From Bog-532 sp963830385 (lineage in GTDB: Bacteria; Actinomycetota; Actinomycetes; Streptosporangiales; Streptosporangiaceae), in contig CAWHMD010000008.1 in NCBI GenBank assembly GCA_963830385.1, positions 124,001-188,000 of the forward strand: a stretch of DNA of 64,000 nucleotides, in the 5' to 3' direction. The notes under the pieces are model-generated. The model was not told the DNA's origin. It made no database searches and saw only the letters and a program-made list of their open reading frames with translations. This document shows, one piece after another, positions 30,504-39,931 of this stretch (position 1 is the stretch's first letter; each line of letters opens with the position of its first letter). The position numbers and the translations under genes are program-made.

Positions 30504-33500
30504 TCAGCCGATGACGAGGATGAGGTCGCCGCCGTCCACCTGAGCGGTGCCGGCCAGGGCGACGCGGGTCACGGTACCGGCCACCGGGGCCGTGATCGAG
30601 GCGTCCATCTTCATGGCCTCGATCTTGGCGACCACCTCACCGGCCGTCACCTGGTCACCGGCCGCGGCCACCGGGGTGACGGTGCCGCCGTACGGTGCGG
30701 CAACGTGCCCGGGCTGGGCCGGGTCAGCCTTTTCGGCGACGGGCGCGTCCGCCTCGACCGAGCGATCGCGGACCAGGATCGGGCGGAGCTGACCGTTGAT
30801 CGTGCACATGACGGTGCGGATGCCGCGCTCGTCCGGCTCGCCGATCGACTGGAGGCCGAGCAGCAGGGTCTTGCCTTCCTCGAGCGAGACGACATGCTCG
30901 CCGCCCGCTCGCAGCCCATAGAGGTAACCGGCGGTGTCCAGGACGGAGATGTCGCCGTACTTCGCGCGTGACTCCTCGAACTCCCGCGTGGGCGCGGGGA
31001 ACAGCAGCCGGTTGAGGGTGCGGCGCCGGTCCGTGCGCAGGCTCTCCTGCTGCTCGGCGGTGAGCGCCGGGGCCGGCGTGCGGGGCGGCCGCCCGGTGAG
31101 GGCCCGGGTGCGGAACGGCTCCGGCCAGCCGCCGGGCGGGTCGCCCAGCTCGCCGGACAGGAAGCCGACGACCGAGTCGGGGACGTCGTACTTGCCGGGA
31201 TTCTCGGCGAAGTCGCCCGGGTCGGCGCCGACGGCGACCAGGTGGAGGGCGAGGTCCCCGACCACCTTGCTGCTCGGGGTGACCTTGACGATGTTGCCGA
31301 GGATGCCGTTGGCGGCGGCGTACATGTCCTCGATCTGCTCGAACTTCTCGCCGAGGCCGAGGGCGATCGCCTGCTGGCGCAGGTTGGAGAGCTGGCCGCC
31401 GGGGATCTCGTGCCGGTACACCCGGCCGGTCGGCGCGGGCAGGCCCGATTCGAACGGCGCGTACAGACGCCGCACCGCCTCCCAGTAGGGTTCGAGGTCG
31501 CCCACCGCCTGCAGGGACAGCCCGGTGTCGCGCCCCGAGTGGTCGGTGGCGGCCACCAGCGAAGACAGCGATGGCTGGCTGGTGGTGCCGGACATGGCGG
31601 CGTTGGCGGCGTCGACCGCGTCGACCCCGGCGTTGATGGCGGCCAGCAGGGTGGCGAGCTGGCCGCCGGGGGTGTCGTGGGTGTGCAGGTGCACGGGCAG
31701 GTCGAACCGCTCGCGCAGCGCCGTGACCAGGGTCTCAGCCGCCGGGGCGCGCAGCAGGCCGGCCATGTCCTTGATCGCCAGGATGTGCGCGCCCGCGTCG
31801 GCGATCTGCTCGGCGAGCCTCAGGTAGTAGTCGAGGGTGTAGAGCGTCTCACCAGGGCTCGACAGGTCGCCGGTGTAACAGAGCGCGACCTCGGCGATGG
31901 CGGTGCCGGCCGAGCGCACGGCATCGATGGCCGCCCGCATCTGGCCGACGTCGTTGAGGGCGTCGAAGATGCGGAAGATGTCGATTCCGGTCGCCGCCGC
32001 CTCCTCGACGAACGCCTGCGTCACCTCGGCCGGATACGGCGTGTACCCGACCGTGTTGCGGCCCCGTAGCAGCATCTGCAGGCAGATGTTCGGGACCGCC
32101 GCCCGCAGGTCGGCGAGCCGCTGCCACGGGTCCTCGGACAGGAAGCGGAGCGACACGTCGTAGGTCGCGCCGCCCCAGGCCTCGAGCGACAGCAGCTCGG
32201 GAGTGGTCCGCGCCATGTGCCCGGCGACGTTCAGCATGTCGCGGGTCCGCACCCGGGTCGCCAGCAGCGACTGGTGGGCATCGCGGAAGGTCGTGTCGGT
32301 GACGGCCACCTGGGTCTGGGCGCGCAGCTGGCGAGCGAACTCCGCGGGCCCCAGCTCGACCAGGCGCTGGCGCGATCCGGCCGGGGGCACCTGCCGCAGG
32401 TCGGCCCGCGGCAGCTTGCTGACGGGGTCGATGCCGGCCGGAAGGCGGCCGTACGGCCGGTTGACGGTGACGTCGGCCAGGTAGGCGAGGAGCTTGGTGC
32501 CGCGGTCCCCGGACGAGCGGGCGGTGAGGAGCCGGGGGTTGGCCTCGATGAAACCGGTGGTGAGCCGGCCGGCCCGGAAGCCCGGGTCGTCGAGGACGGC
32601 CTGCAGGAACGGGATGTTGGTGGCGACGCCGCGGATGCGGAATTCCGCCAGCGCCCGCCGGGCGCGGTCGGCGGCCGCCTCGAACGTCCGGCCCCGGCAG
32701 GTGAGCTTGGCCAGCAGGGAGTCGAAGTGCGCAGACACCTCGGCCCCGGTGTACGTGGTCCCGCCGTCGAGGCGGATGCCCGCGCCGCCGGGGGAGCGGT
32801 AGGCCGTGATGACGCCGGTATCCGGCCGGAAGCCGTTGGCGGGGTCCTCGGTCGTGATCCGGCACTGCAGCGCCGCGCCCCGGATCCGGATCGAGTCCTG
32901 AGACAGGCCCAGGTCAGCGAGCGTCTCCCCGGAGGCGACGCGCATCTGCGACTGGACCAGGTCGACGTCGGTGATCTCCTCGGTCACGGTGTGCTCGACC
33001 TGGATGCGCGGGTTCATCTCGATGAAGACGTAGTTGCCCGCCGGGTCGAGCAGGAACTCGACCGTTCCGGCGTTGACGTAGCCGATCTCGCGGGCGAACC
33101 GCACCGCGTCGGCGCAGATCCTCATCCGCAGGTCCGGGTCGAGGTGCGGCGCGGGCGCAATCTCGACGACCTTCTGGTGACGGCGCTGCAGCGAGCAGTC
33201 GCGTTCGTACAGGTGGATCACGTCGCCCTGACCGTCGGCGAGGATCTGCACCTCGATGTGCCGGGGGTCGACCACCGCCTGCTCGATGAACACGGTCGGG
33301 TCGCCGAAGGCGCCCTCCGCCTCGTGCATGCAGGTCTCGATCGCCTCGCGCAGCCCGCCCGGCTCGTCGACGCGCCGCATGCCGCGCCCGCCGCCGCCCG
33401 CGACCGCCTTGACGAACACTGGGAACGGGAGGGAAAGGGCCTGCTCGGTGAGCAGTTCCACGTCGGTTCCGGGGGCGACGCTCCTGAGCGTGGGGACACC

Positions 33501-33881
33501 CGCGGCCTTCGCGGCGGCGATGGCCCGGGCCTTGTTCCCGGTCAGGTAGAGCACGTCGGAGTCGGGGCCGATGAACGCGACGCCGGCCTCGGCGCAGGCC
33601 GCGGCCAGGCCCGGGTTCTCCGACAGGAAGCCGTAACCGGGGTACACGGCATCGGCGCCGGCCTTCAGCGCGGCCCCGACGATCAGCCCGGGGTCGAGAT
33701 AGGCGCGGACCGGGTGCCCCGGCTCCCCGATCTGGTACGCCTCATCGGCCTTGAGCCGGTGCTCGGAGTTACGGTCCTCATACGGGAACACCGCCACCGT
33801 TTTGGCACCCAGCTCATAGGCAGCGCGGAAGGCCCGGACCGCGATCTCGCCGCGGTTGGCCACCAGAATCTTGGAGAACAT
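30504..33881 (-). CDS. pyc: Pyruvate carboxylase
   Basis: A 1125-aa single-chain anaplerotic enzyme (pyruvate plus bicarbonate to oxaloacetate). The biotin carboxylase domain is at 1-450 (SKILVANRGEIAVRAFRAA, VAGGGGRGMRRVDEP, FIEMNPRIQVEHTVTEE). The carboxyltransferase barrel is at about 525-800 (DTTFRDAHQSLLATRVRT, AWGGATYDVSLRFLSEDPW). A PYC/OADA region at 820-1010 follows, then a biotinyl domain with the target lysine in IEAMKMDASI near the C-terminus. The ATG at 33881 is used; the frame is open to 33974 but that part is not conserved. The heme peroxidase gene ends 82 bp upstream. An AT-rich stretch in that gap suggests an own promoter. Confidence 0.96.
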   Translation of the reverse strand: MFSKILVANRGEIAVRAFRAAYELGAKTVAVFPYEDRNSEHRLKADEAYQIGEPGHPVRAYLDPGLIVGAALKAGADAVYPGYGFLSENPGLAAACAEAGVAFIGPDSDVLYLTGNKARAIAAAKAAGVPTLRSVAPGTDVELLTEQALSLPFPVFVKAVAGGGGRGMRRVDEPGGLREAIETCMHEAEGAFGDPTVFIEQAVVDPRHIEVQILADGQGDVIHLYERDCSLQRRHQKVVEIAPAPHLDPDLRMRICADAVRFAREIGYVNAGTVEFLLDPAGNYVFIEMNPRIQVEHTVTEEITDVDLVQSQMRVASGETLADLGLSQDSIRIRGAALQCRITTEDPANGFRPDTGVITAYRSPGGAGIRLDGGTTYTGAEVSAHFDSLLAKLTCRGRTFEAAADRARRALAEFRIRGVATNIPFLQAVLDDPGFRAGRLTTGFIEANPRLLTARSSGDRGTKLLAYLADVTVNRPYGRLPAGIDPVSKLPRADLRQVPPAGSRQRLVELGPAEFARQLRAQTQVAVTDTTFRDAHQSLLATRVRTRDMLNVAGHMARTTPELLSLEAWGGATYDVSLRFLSEDPWQRLADLRAAVPNICLQMLLRGRNTVGYTPYPAEVTQAFVEEAAATGIDIFRIFDALNDVGQMRAAIDAVRSAGTAIAEVALCYTGDLSSPGETLYTLDYYLRLAEQIADAGAHILAIKDMAGLLRAPAAETLVTALRERFDLPVHLHTHDTPGGQLATLLAAINAGVDAVDAANAAMSGTTSQPSLSSLVAATDHSGRDTGLSLQAVGDLEPYWEAVRRLYAPFESGLPAPTGRVYRHEIPGGQLSNLRQQAIALGLGEKFEQIEDMYAAANGILGNIVKVTPSSKVVGDLALHLVAVGADPGDFAENPGKYDVPDSVVGFLSGELGDPPGGWPEPFRTRALTGRPPRTPAPALTAEQQESLRTDRRRTLNRLLFPAPTREFEESRAKYGDISVLDTAGYLYGLRAGGEHVVSLEEGKTLLLGLQSIGEPDERGIRTVMCTINGQLRPILVRDRSVEADAPVAEKADPAQPGHVAAPYGGTVTPVAAAGDQVTAGEVVAKIEAMKMDASITAPVAGTVTRVALAGTAQVDGGDLILVIG

Positions 33882-33963
33882 ACGAGCAGTCTTTCCGCGC
33901 CAAAGCGCCAGCCAAAGCGGTCGGCTGAAAAATAAATGCACTTCTTGCCAAAAGACCTCAGGC

Positions 33964-35832
33964 TTACTGGCCACGGCGCCCAGGAACGCTGACCGCCGTC
34001 CTGGGCCAGATCCCGAACACGTTCGGGAGCTTGGCCACCGTCGGCTCCAGGTCCGGGCAGTGCCGGGCCAGGACCGAGCGCATCGTGTTGTCCGTGATCC
34101 ACCCCATGCCTTCGCGGGTGTAGACCTCGTCGGTGAAGGAGTCGGTGAAGAACCGGTCGCTGTTGAGCCGCCGCGACGCCATCAGGATGAAGATGCGGAA
34201 CGCCGTGTCGCTGAAGGCGAAGCCCTCGGGCAGGTCCTCGGCCATCAGGCCGGGGATGAGGTCGAGGTCTTCGAGCTTGCCGCTGTACACGTCGTGCAGT
34301 TCCTGCGCCCAGACCTTGTTACTGGTCACTTCGTCGAAGGTCTGCGGCACCGACATGTGCAGCAGGCGGCGGAACTCGCAGTACCGCGGCACCCCGAGCT
34401 CACGGCAGCGCACGATGTCCAGGGCCGCCATATCCATGTAAGCGCCGTTGTCGGGCCGCCGGAACGTCTGCAGCCCTTTCGGGAAGTTGTGCAGCGCGAC
34501 CAGGCCCGGGTTCATCGTGCCGAACGTGTAGATGATGTCGGTCAGCCGCTGGTCCCGCAGGATCGGGACGGCCTGCGGGCCGGTCAGCTCGGCGAACGAG
34601 CGTGGCCCGAGGGTCGGTGAGTCGTCGCGGGCCGACCGGAAGTCGAAGTCGTCCGGTATGAGCGGGTGCATCCGGTAGACGGCGACGAACTCTTCGGTGA
34701 GGGCGTACGGCACGCCGAAGTCCTCGGTGTCGGTGCCGGGGATGCCGCGCAGCGCCTCATTTTTGGAAATCGCCGCGACGAAATCGTGCAGCTTCGGCCC
34801 GGCCAGGCCCCACCAGTTCGCGTACAGGCCCTCGACGGCGGTGGGGTGGGCGGTGACCGACGGCGTCCATTCGACGGTGTGGATTTTGGCGATCAGCGCA
34901 CAGGTGACCAGCCGCGCCTTCTGGAACAGCGTCTCGTCGTCGAAGTCAGGGTGCGCCGCCGCGAGCGTGCCGGCGATGGCGTTGCGCTCCAGCGAGAACA
35001 GCGTCTGCATCATGCCCAGCCCGAGCCAGAAACCTGGCACCAGAGCCGGATTGTCCTGGGGGTCGGGCGGGACCGGCGGCAGTCCGTCGACCACCCGCAG
35101 CCGCCCGCCCGCGCCTTCGCGGAGGAACCGCTGCTGGGCGAGGTCGTTGCCGTAGATCGACGATCCGTCCCACCAGTGCGTATTCACGTTGAGGTGGGTC
35201 GGGGGCAGCGCCGAGCCGGCCGGGGAGGTCGGGTCGGGCGCCACGCGCATGACGACCACGGGCGGCGCGGGCCAGTCGTCGCCGCCAACCTCGGGCAGGA
35301 CCCACGGGTCCTCGGTGGGGCAGGTGCCGTGCTTGATCCAGTCGTGGAGCATGAACTGCAGCCAGGCCGCGATGAGGGCATTGCCAGCGGTGGCCGGGTT
35401 GAGCGTGCCCCTGGTCATCAGCTTCAGGCTGATCTCGCGTGGGTTCGGCACCATCATCCGGTCCTGGTCGGGCCAGGTGTCATCGAGCGGCACGTTGCGC
35501 CCGAAACGGGTGCTGGCCATCCCCATCTCGGGGTGCTCCAGGTCGTTCCAGCTGCCGTCCGCGGTGCGGGCGGTCAGGTACGACTCGTCGTAGGGGGGCG
35601 GCTGGACCGGGTCGACGGCCGGGAGGCAGGAGGTGTCGACCAGGTTCTGCTGCCGGAGCGTGTCGCGGATCCCGATCAGCTCAGCCAGGCCAGCGAGCTT
35701 CGGCAGCGTGTACCACGGGTGCCTGACCGCCACCTTGCTGGTGATCTCGTCATAAAGGCGCTGGACCGGTCCCGGCCGATCGGGCACATCCGACGTGCTG
35801 ACACCCTCAGGTGGTTCAGCGGGCGAATTCAT
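33964..35832 (-). CDS. Heme peroxidase of the PIOX/alpha-dioxygenase-like group
   Basis: A 622-aa animal-type heme peroxidase resembling plant pathogen-inducible oxygenases and bacterial relatives. The distal His is in AAWLQFMLHDWIKHG, the substrate/Ca region is THWWDGSSIYGND, and the proximal His is in CALIAKIHTVEWTPS. RCRELGVPRYCEFRRLL and TREGMGWITDNTMRSVLARH are typical late blocks. Members oxidise fatty acids. No signal peptide is visible. The ATG at 35832 has GGGAGGGG seven bases upstream. It is the last gene of the giant-protein operon (23 bp after the small membrane protein), so it may act on a lipid connected with that system. Confidence 0.9.
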   Translation of the reverse strand: MNSPAEPPEGVSTSDVPDRPGPVQRLYDEITSKVAVRHPWYTLPKLAGLAELIGIRDTLRQQNLVDTSCLPAVDPVQPPPYDESYLTARTADGSWNDLEHPEMGMASTRFGRNVPLDDTWPDQDRMMVPNPREISLKLMTRGTLNPATAGNALIAAWLQFMLHDWIKHGTCPTEDPWVLPEVGGDDWPAPPVVVMRVAPDPTSPAGSALPPTHLNVNTHWWDGSSIYGNDLAQQRFLREGAGGRLRVVDGLPPVPPDPQDNPALVPGFWLGLGMMQTLFSLERNAIAGTLAAAHPDFDDETLFQKARLVTCALIAKIHTVEWTPSVTAHPTAVEGLYANWWGLAGPKLHDFVAAISKNEALRGIPGTDTEDFGVPYALTEEFVAVYRMHPLIPDDFDFRSARDDSPTLGPRSFAELTGPQAVPILRDQRLTDIIYTFGTMNPGLVALHNFPKGLQTFRRPDNGAYMDMAALDIVRCRELGVPRYCEFRRLLHMSVPQTFDEVTSNKVWAQELHDVYSGKLEDLDLIPGLMAEDLPEGFAFSDTAFRIFILMASRRLNSDRFFTDSFTDEVYTREGMGWITDNTMRSVLARHCPDLEPTVAKLPNVFGIWPRTAVSVPGRRGQ

Positions 35833-35855
35833 GGCTGTCCCCTCCCTCATCCACA

Positions 35856-36146
35856 TCAACCGGAGGAGCCGGATCCGCCCGCTGATACAGGTCCCGGGCG
35901 CAGGGCGGCGCGGGTGAACCGGGCCCCGGCGGCCAGGGCCACGGTGACCAGGGCCAGCACGAGCGTCACCGCCCATTCGGCCGAGCCGCTGCCGGCGTCC
36001 GGGTCCAGGCCGGTGAGCGACTCGATCCAGTCCGGGTGGATCGCGGTCGCGACGGCCAGCACCGCGCTGGCGGCGGCGAGGATGACCTCGGCCCAGAACA
36101 GGGTTAGCAGCCAGGTCCGGCGGCCCGGGCTCGCGGCTGGTCTCAT
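35856..36146 (-). CDS. Small two-helix membrane protein
   Basis: A 96-aa protein with helices LTLFWAEVILAAASAVLAVA and WAVTLVLALVTVALAAGARF, joined by a short loop (WIESLTGLDPDAGSGSAE). The loop is characteristic of a small actinobacterial family; no function is known. The ATG at 36146 has GGGAGAGGG upstream. It is 26 bp after the propeller gene and 23 bp before the peroxidase gene, i.e. in the same operon, and could anchor the complex to the membrane. Confidence 0.78.
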   Translation of the reverse strand: MRPAASPGRRTWLLTLFWAEVILAAASAVLAVATAIHPDWIESLTGLDPDAGSGSAEWAVTLVLALVTVALAAGARFTRAALRPGPVSAGGSGSSG

Positions 36147-36172
36147 CGTGGCGTCCCTCTCCCGCGGCTTCT

Positions 36173-39100
36173 TCAGCGGATCTCGACCGAACGGGCGGCG
36201 AGGTGCGGGCTGCCCAGGATCTGCGCGGACAGCGACGCGCCGGCCAGATCGGGGGTGCCGGCCCCGGCCGCGATCACGGCCAGCAGCAGCCACTGACCGC
36301 TGGCCCCGGCCAGGCCCGCCTGGAAGGACACCACCACTGGCGCCCCCGGTGCGACCGGCCCGGCCGGGCGGCGGACCTCGGACGCGGCGTCGGCTGACGT
36401 CCAGCCGGCCGGCGGCGGGATCCCGAGCGGGCCGCCGCCGGCGGGCACGGCGGCCATGGCGGTACCGAGCCCGGCTGCGGTCAGGGCCGGCATCGCGGCC
36501 CAGGTGGCCGCGTTGGGGTCAAGCGGGGCGCGCAGCAGCAGCACGGTGAGCCCGTCGGGCCCGAGCGGCTGCAGCGCCCGCCGGTGTACGCACACGTCCA
36601 CGGCCAGCTGGCCAGCCGGGACCGCGCAGCTCGCGGCGGAAACCGCGGGGGCATCCACTTCGGGCGACGTGCCCACCACCGGCCGGGCCGTCGTCCGGTG
36701 CACGATCCGTTCGACCAGGTCCGCCTCGGACGGCGCGGACCCGTCCCACGGATTCGCCCACCACCCGGCTGCGATCGCGGCGTGCTGCCACAGCGCGGCA
36801 TCTACCACGGCGGCGTCGCTCAGCCTGTTGGCCCTGCGCAGCGCCCGCAGGCGCCGGGCAAAGGCCGCCGTCCACCGTCCGTCGGGGACGATCAGCGGGT
36901 CCACCGCGTGCAGGGCGGTCTGCAGGGCCCACAGCGCATTCCGGTCGGCTGGTCTCCTGGTCCACGGCAGGGTCGGCGGGACCGGCAGGGCCGGGCTGCC
37001 GGGCGCGGGCCGGACTCTGATGTCCGGGCTGGCGTGCCAGCTGAAGCTGCCGGCCGGCGTGCCGTCCGGCGAGGCCGCGGGCCGCCCGGCCACGTCCCGG
37101 AACGCGCGGGCCCGCACGTCGGCCCAGTCCAGATGCCACTCCCGGTCGGCCCCGCGCGGCGGCGGGAGCGGGTCGGGCAGGGCCGTGGGCAGCGACCGGC
37201 GCGTGTCGTACGGGTGGACCCGCAGGTAGGTGACGTCGACCAGGTCGGCGTCGAGCTGGCACTCCCAGGCCCCGCGGGACTGCAGCGCGGCCCGCAGCAG
37301 CCGCACCTGCCCGCCCTGGGCCAGCCGATAGCGGACGACCGACAGGTCCTGCACCGCCGCCTCGGGCAGCCCGTTGGCCAGCGCCGCCCATTTCCAGCTG
37401 GGGACGCTCGCGGTGATCGTCAGCTCACCCCGCCAGACCCCGACGGCGGTGCCCGCATAGACCACGCCCTGGTCGGCGGGGTCGACCGTGACGCTGTAGG
37501 CGGGCACCCGCACGCCGGGCCCGCCCGGCGGCAGCGTGCCGAGCCCGGCCGGGAACCAGGTGCTGGTCCCGTCGAACCACCACAACGGCTCCAGCGGGTT
37601 GCTGCTGGCCACGTAGAACGAGCCGTGGGTCCCGGCCGTCGAGTCGTGCACGGCCAGGTCGTTCAGCATGCCTTCGGGCGGGATCACCGGCCCGGCGACG
37701 GCCGGGGCTGGCGGGCCGCCCGGGGCGGCTGCCGCGCGGCGCAGGATCCGGGTCCTGGTCCAGGTCCGGTTGGTGAGGTTGCGGTCCAGCCGGTGCGCGG
37801 CTCCGGGCATCAGGGCGTAGAGCCGGTCCGGCCCGGCCCAGCGCAGCGCCCGGACCCCGGTGCATTGCGGGTCGAGGGTCCCCGGTGGCACCGGGCCGTG
37901 CTCGAGCACGTCGGTGGCTGCGTCGTTGGCGTTCCCGGCGCGCGGGTCGGTGAAGGACGGCAGCGTCACCGCCTGCACCCGCCACACGCCGGCGGCGTTG
38001 TCGGCGAAGGTGCGGAACCACTGCTCGGAGTACCAGACCCGGCTGGTGCCCAGCACCACCTGGGTGACGGCCCCGGTGCTGATCGCGGCGATGTTGGAGT
38101 AGAACCGGGTGGCGTTGTCCTCGATCGCCGTGGCCGGCTGGGCCGCCCCCCGGAACGACGGCGTGATCGTGGTGTCGGCGTCGTCGCGCCAGAAGGCCTG
38201 GGAGTCCTGGCCCATCATCCGCCCGCTGCCCGACGGGTCGAAGGCCACGCCGCCGCCGTCGGAGCCGGCGTTGGCCCGGCGCCAGACCGAGTCCCCGATC
38301 CGCAGCTGCGTGCCGTTGTCCTGGACGCCGATCAGCACCGGGCCGTCGCTGGTGGGGTGGCTGTCCAGGTAGCCGGCCTCGGTGGCCCCGAGCCCGGTGT
38401 TGCGGGAGGTGAACGTGGTCAGATCGCCCCCGGCGGTGGACACGAAGACCCCGCCGTCGCAGGCCACGTGCAGCCGGGTGCCGCCACCGGCCACCGCGGG
38501 CAGCCAGCGCAGCCGGTGCACGTCCGCGTGCACACCCTCGCCGATCCAGGTCGTGTCGGCGCTGTCGTTGTCGGCGTAGTCGGTATGCCAGTCCGCGGTC
38601 CCGGTCGGAGCGGGGGTCCGCAGGGTCAGCCGGTACAGGCTGGCCGAGAACGTGCCCGGCGTCACTGAGCTGTTCGCTGACGCGCCGCCGACCGCCACCC
38701 GCAGCGGCTCAGCCGGGTCGACGGCCACCGCGAGGTCATACTCGCCCTGGCCCGGGTTGTTGCCGGGCGGGGTGCCGAAGAGGCTCACCGGCAGGCCACG
38801 CACCCGGCGCACCGTGGTGTCGCCGTCCACCCGCCACAGCCGCGGGCCGGTGGACAGCACGTACAGCACGGTGGGATCGGAGGGCGCGGTGGCCAGCCCC
38901 AGGTTGAGCAGTGAGGCCCGCTGGACATCGGTGGCCACACCGGTCACGTCGACCCGGGTGAAGGGGCCGGCCAGGCCGTTGTCGCTGCGCCAGAGCCCGC
39001 GCACGGGCGCGGGGGTGGCGGCGCCGGCCGCCGTGACCCAGAGCCGGGGCCCGGCCGGGGTGGTCACCCAGGCCAGGTCGGTCACGTGCACCTGGCTGCT

Positions 39101-39931
39101 GCCGCCCGCGCCGAGCAGCGTCTCCCAGGCGGCCACGGTGACCAGGCTCCAGGGCTCGGCCAGCGGGCCGGCGGCCGGGTCGAACCGGTGCAGGCCGGCG
39201 CTGGTGCCGGCGATCACCGCGGACGGCGTGGCCGGGTCGGCCGCGAATGCGTACACGCCCTGGCCGCGCAGCCCCGGGTAGCCGGCGCCGGGCTGGGCGC
39301 CGTGCTCCCACGGGTCGGTATCCGGGCTCTGCTCGACGGCCTGCACCGGCCCGGTCGCGTGCAGGATCCCGATCCCGCCGTAGCTCGCCCTCACGCCCAG
39401 GTCATTCGGTGTGCCGGTGGGGTCCGGCTCCCCGGTGCCGGCCCAGACCTCGTCGGCGCCGGGGCCGGCGCCGAAGCGGACGCACAGGGCGCCGATGGCC
39501 AGCGTGGTCGAGGCCGGGGCGTCGGTGGTGACGTCACCGCCCAGCGTGTAGGTGCCGACCGGGAGCCAGCTGACGCCGCCGTCGCCGGAGTACCAGACCC
39601 CGCCGCCCGCCGCGCCCGCGTAGATCCGGGTGCCGTCGTCGCTGACGGCCAGGTCCCGGATCCGCCCGCTGACCCGGGGGTCGGCGTCGGCCAGGCCGCG
39701 CAGGGTGGTGCCCGGCCCCATCGGCAGCCACAGGTTGGTGGCCGGTCCCGGTGGCTGGCCCGGGGCCAGGGCCGGCCGCAGCGCGCCCGCCTGGTCGGAG
39801 CGGCGCCGGGCCAGCGCGTACGGCCGGGCGGCCGGGTCGGTGCCGGCCGCCTGCCCGCCGATGTCGGCCCGGCGGGCCCGGGAGCGGCCCCGCCGCCGCC
39901 CCGGCGCGGACGGCCACTCGTACCTGGTCAT
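36173..39931 (-). CDS. Large beta-propeller (BNR/sialidase-like) protein of unknown function
   Basis: A 1252-aa protein. An Arg-rich start (about 1-60) is followed by a long beta-rich region with propeller-type repeats: IRDLAVSDDGTRIYAGAAGG, GVWYSGDGGVSWLPVG, GTSAGLHRFD, GLWRSDNGLAGPFTRVDV, VFVSTAGGD and VVYAGTAVGVWRGELT. These are BNR/VPS10-like. A helical piece near 1000-1060 (LWALQTALHAVDPLIV) and a terminal beta domain follow. No catalytic or signal sequence is visible. The start ATG overlaps the stop of the upstream gene (ATGA), so translation is coupled. It probably is a structural or binding component of the giant-protein system. Confidence 0.82.
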   Translation of the reverse strand: MTRYEWPSAPGRRRGRSRARRADIGGQAAGTDPAARPYALARRRSDQAGALRPALAPGQPPGPATNLWLPMGPGTTLRGLADADPRVSGRIRDLAVSDDGTRIYAGAAGGGVWYSGDGGVSWLPVGTYTLGGDVTTDAPASTTLAIGALCVRFGAGPGADEVWAGTGEPDPTGTPNDLGVRASYGGIGILHATGPVQAVEQSPDTDPWEHGAQPGAGYPGLRGQGVYAFAADPATPSAVIAGTSAGLHRFDPAAGPLAEPWSLVTVAAWETLLGAGGSSQVHVTDLAWVTTPAGPRLWVTAAGAATPAPVRGLWRSDNGLAGPFTRVDVTGVATDVQRASLLNLGLATAPSDPTVLYVLSTGPRLWRVDGDTTVRRVRGLPVSLFGTPPGNNPGQGEYDLAVAVDPAEPLRVAVGGASANSSVTPGTFSASLYRLTLRTPAPTGTADWHTDYADNDSADTTWIGEGVHADVHRLRWLPAVAGGGTRLHVACDGGVFVSTAGGDLTTFTSRNTGLGATEAGYLDSHPTSDGPVLIGVQDNGTQLRIGDSVWRRANAGSDGGGVAFDPSGSGRMMGQDSQAFWRDDADTTITPSFRGAAQPATAIEDNATRFYSNIAAISTGAVTQVVLGTSRVWYSEQWFRTFADNAAGVWRVQAVTLPSFTDPRAGNANDAATDVLEHGPVPPGTLDPQCTGVRALRWAGPDRLYALMPGAAHRLDRNLTNRTWTRTRILRRAAAAPGGPPAPAVAGPVIPPEGMLNDLAVHDSTAGTHGSFYVASSNPLEPLWWFDGTSTWFPAGLGTLPPGGPGVRVPAYSVTVDPADQGVVYAGTAVGVWRGELTITASVPSWKWAALANGLPEAAVQDLSVVRYRLAQGGQVRLLRAALQSRGAWECQLDADLVDVTYLRVHPYDTRRSLPTALPDPLPPPRGADREWHLDWADVRARAFRDVAGRPAASPDGTPAGSFSWHASPDIRVRPAPGSPALPVPPTLPWTRRPADRNALWALQTALHAVDPLIVPDGRWTAAFARRLRALRRANRLSDAAVVDAALWQHAAIAAGWWANPWDGSAPSEADLVERIVHRTTARPVVGTSPEVDAPAVSAASCAVPAGQLAVDVCVHRRALQPLGPDGLTVLLLRAPLDPNAATWAAMPALTAAGLGTAMAAVPAGGGPLGIPPPAGWTSADAASEVRRPAGPVAPGAPVVVSFQAGLAGASGQWLLLAVIAAGAGTPDLAGASLSAQILGSPHLAARSVEIR

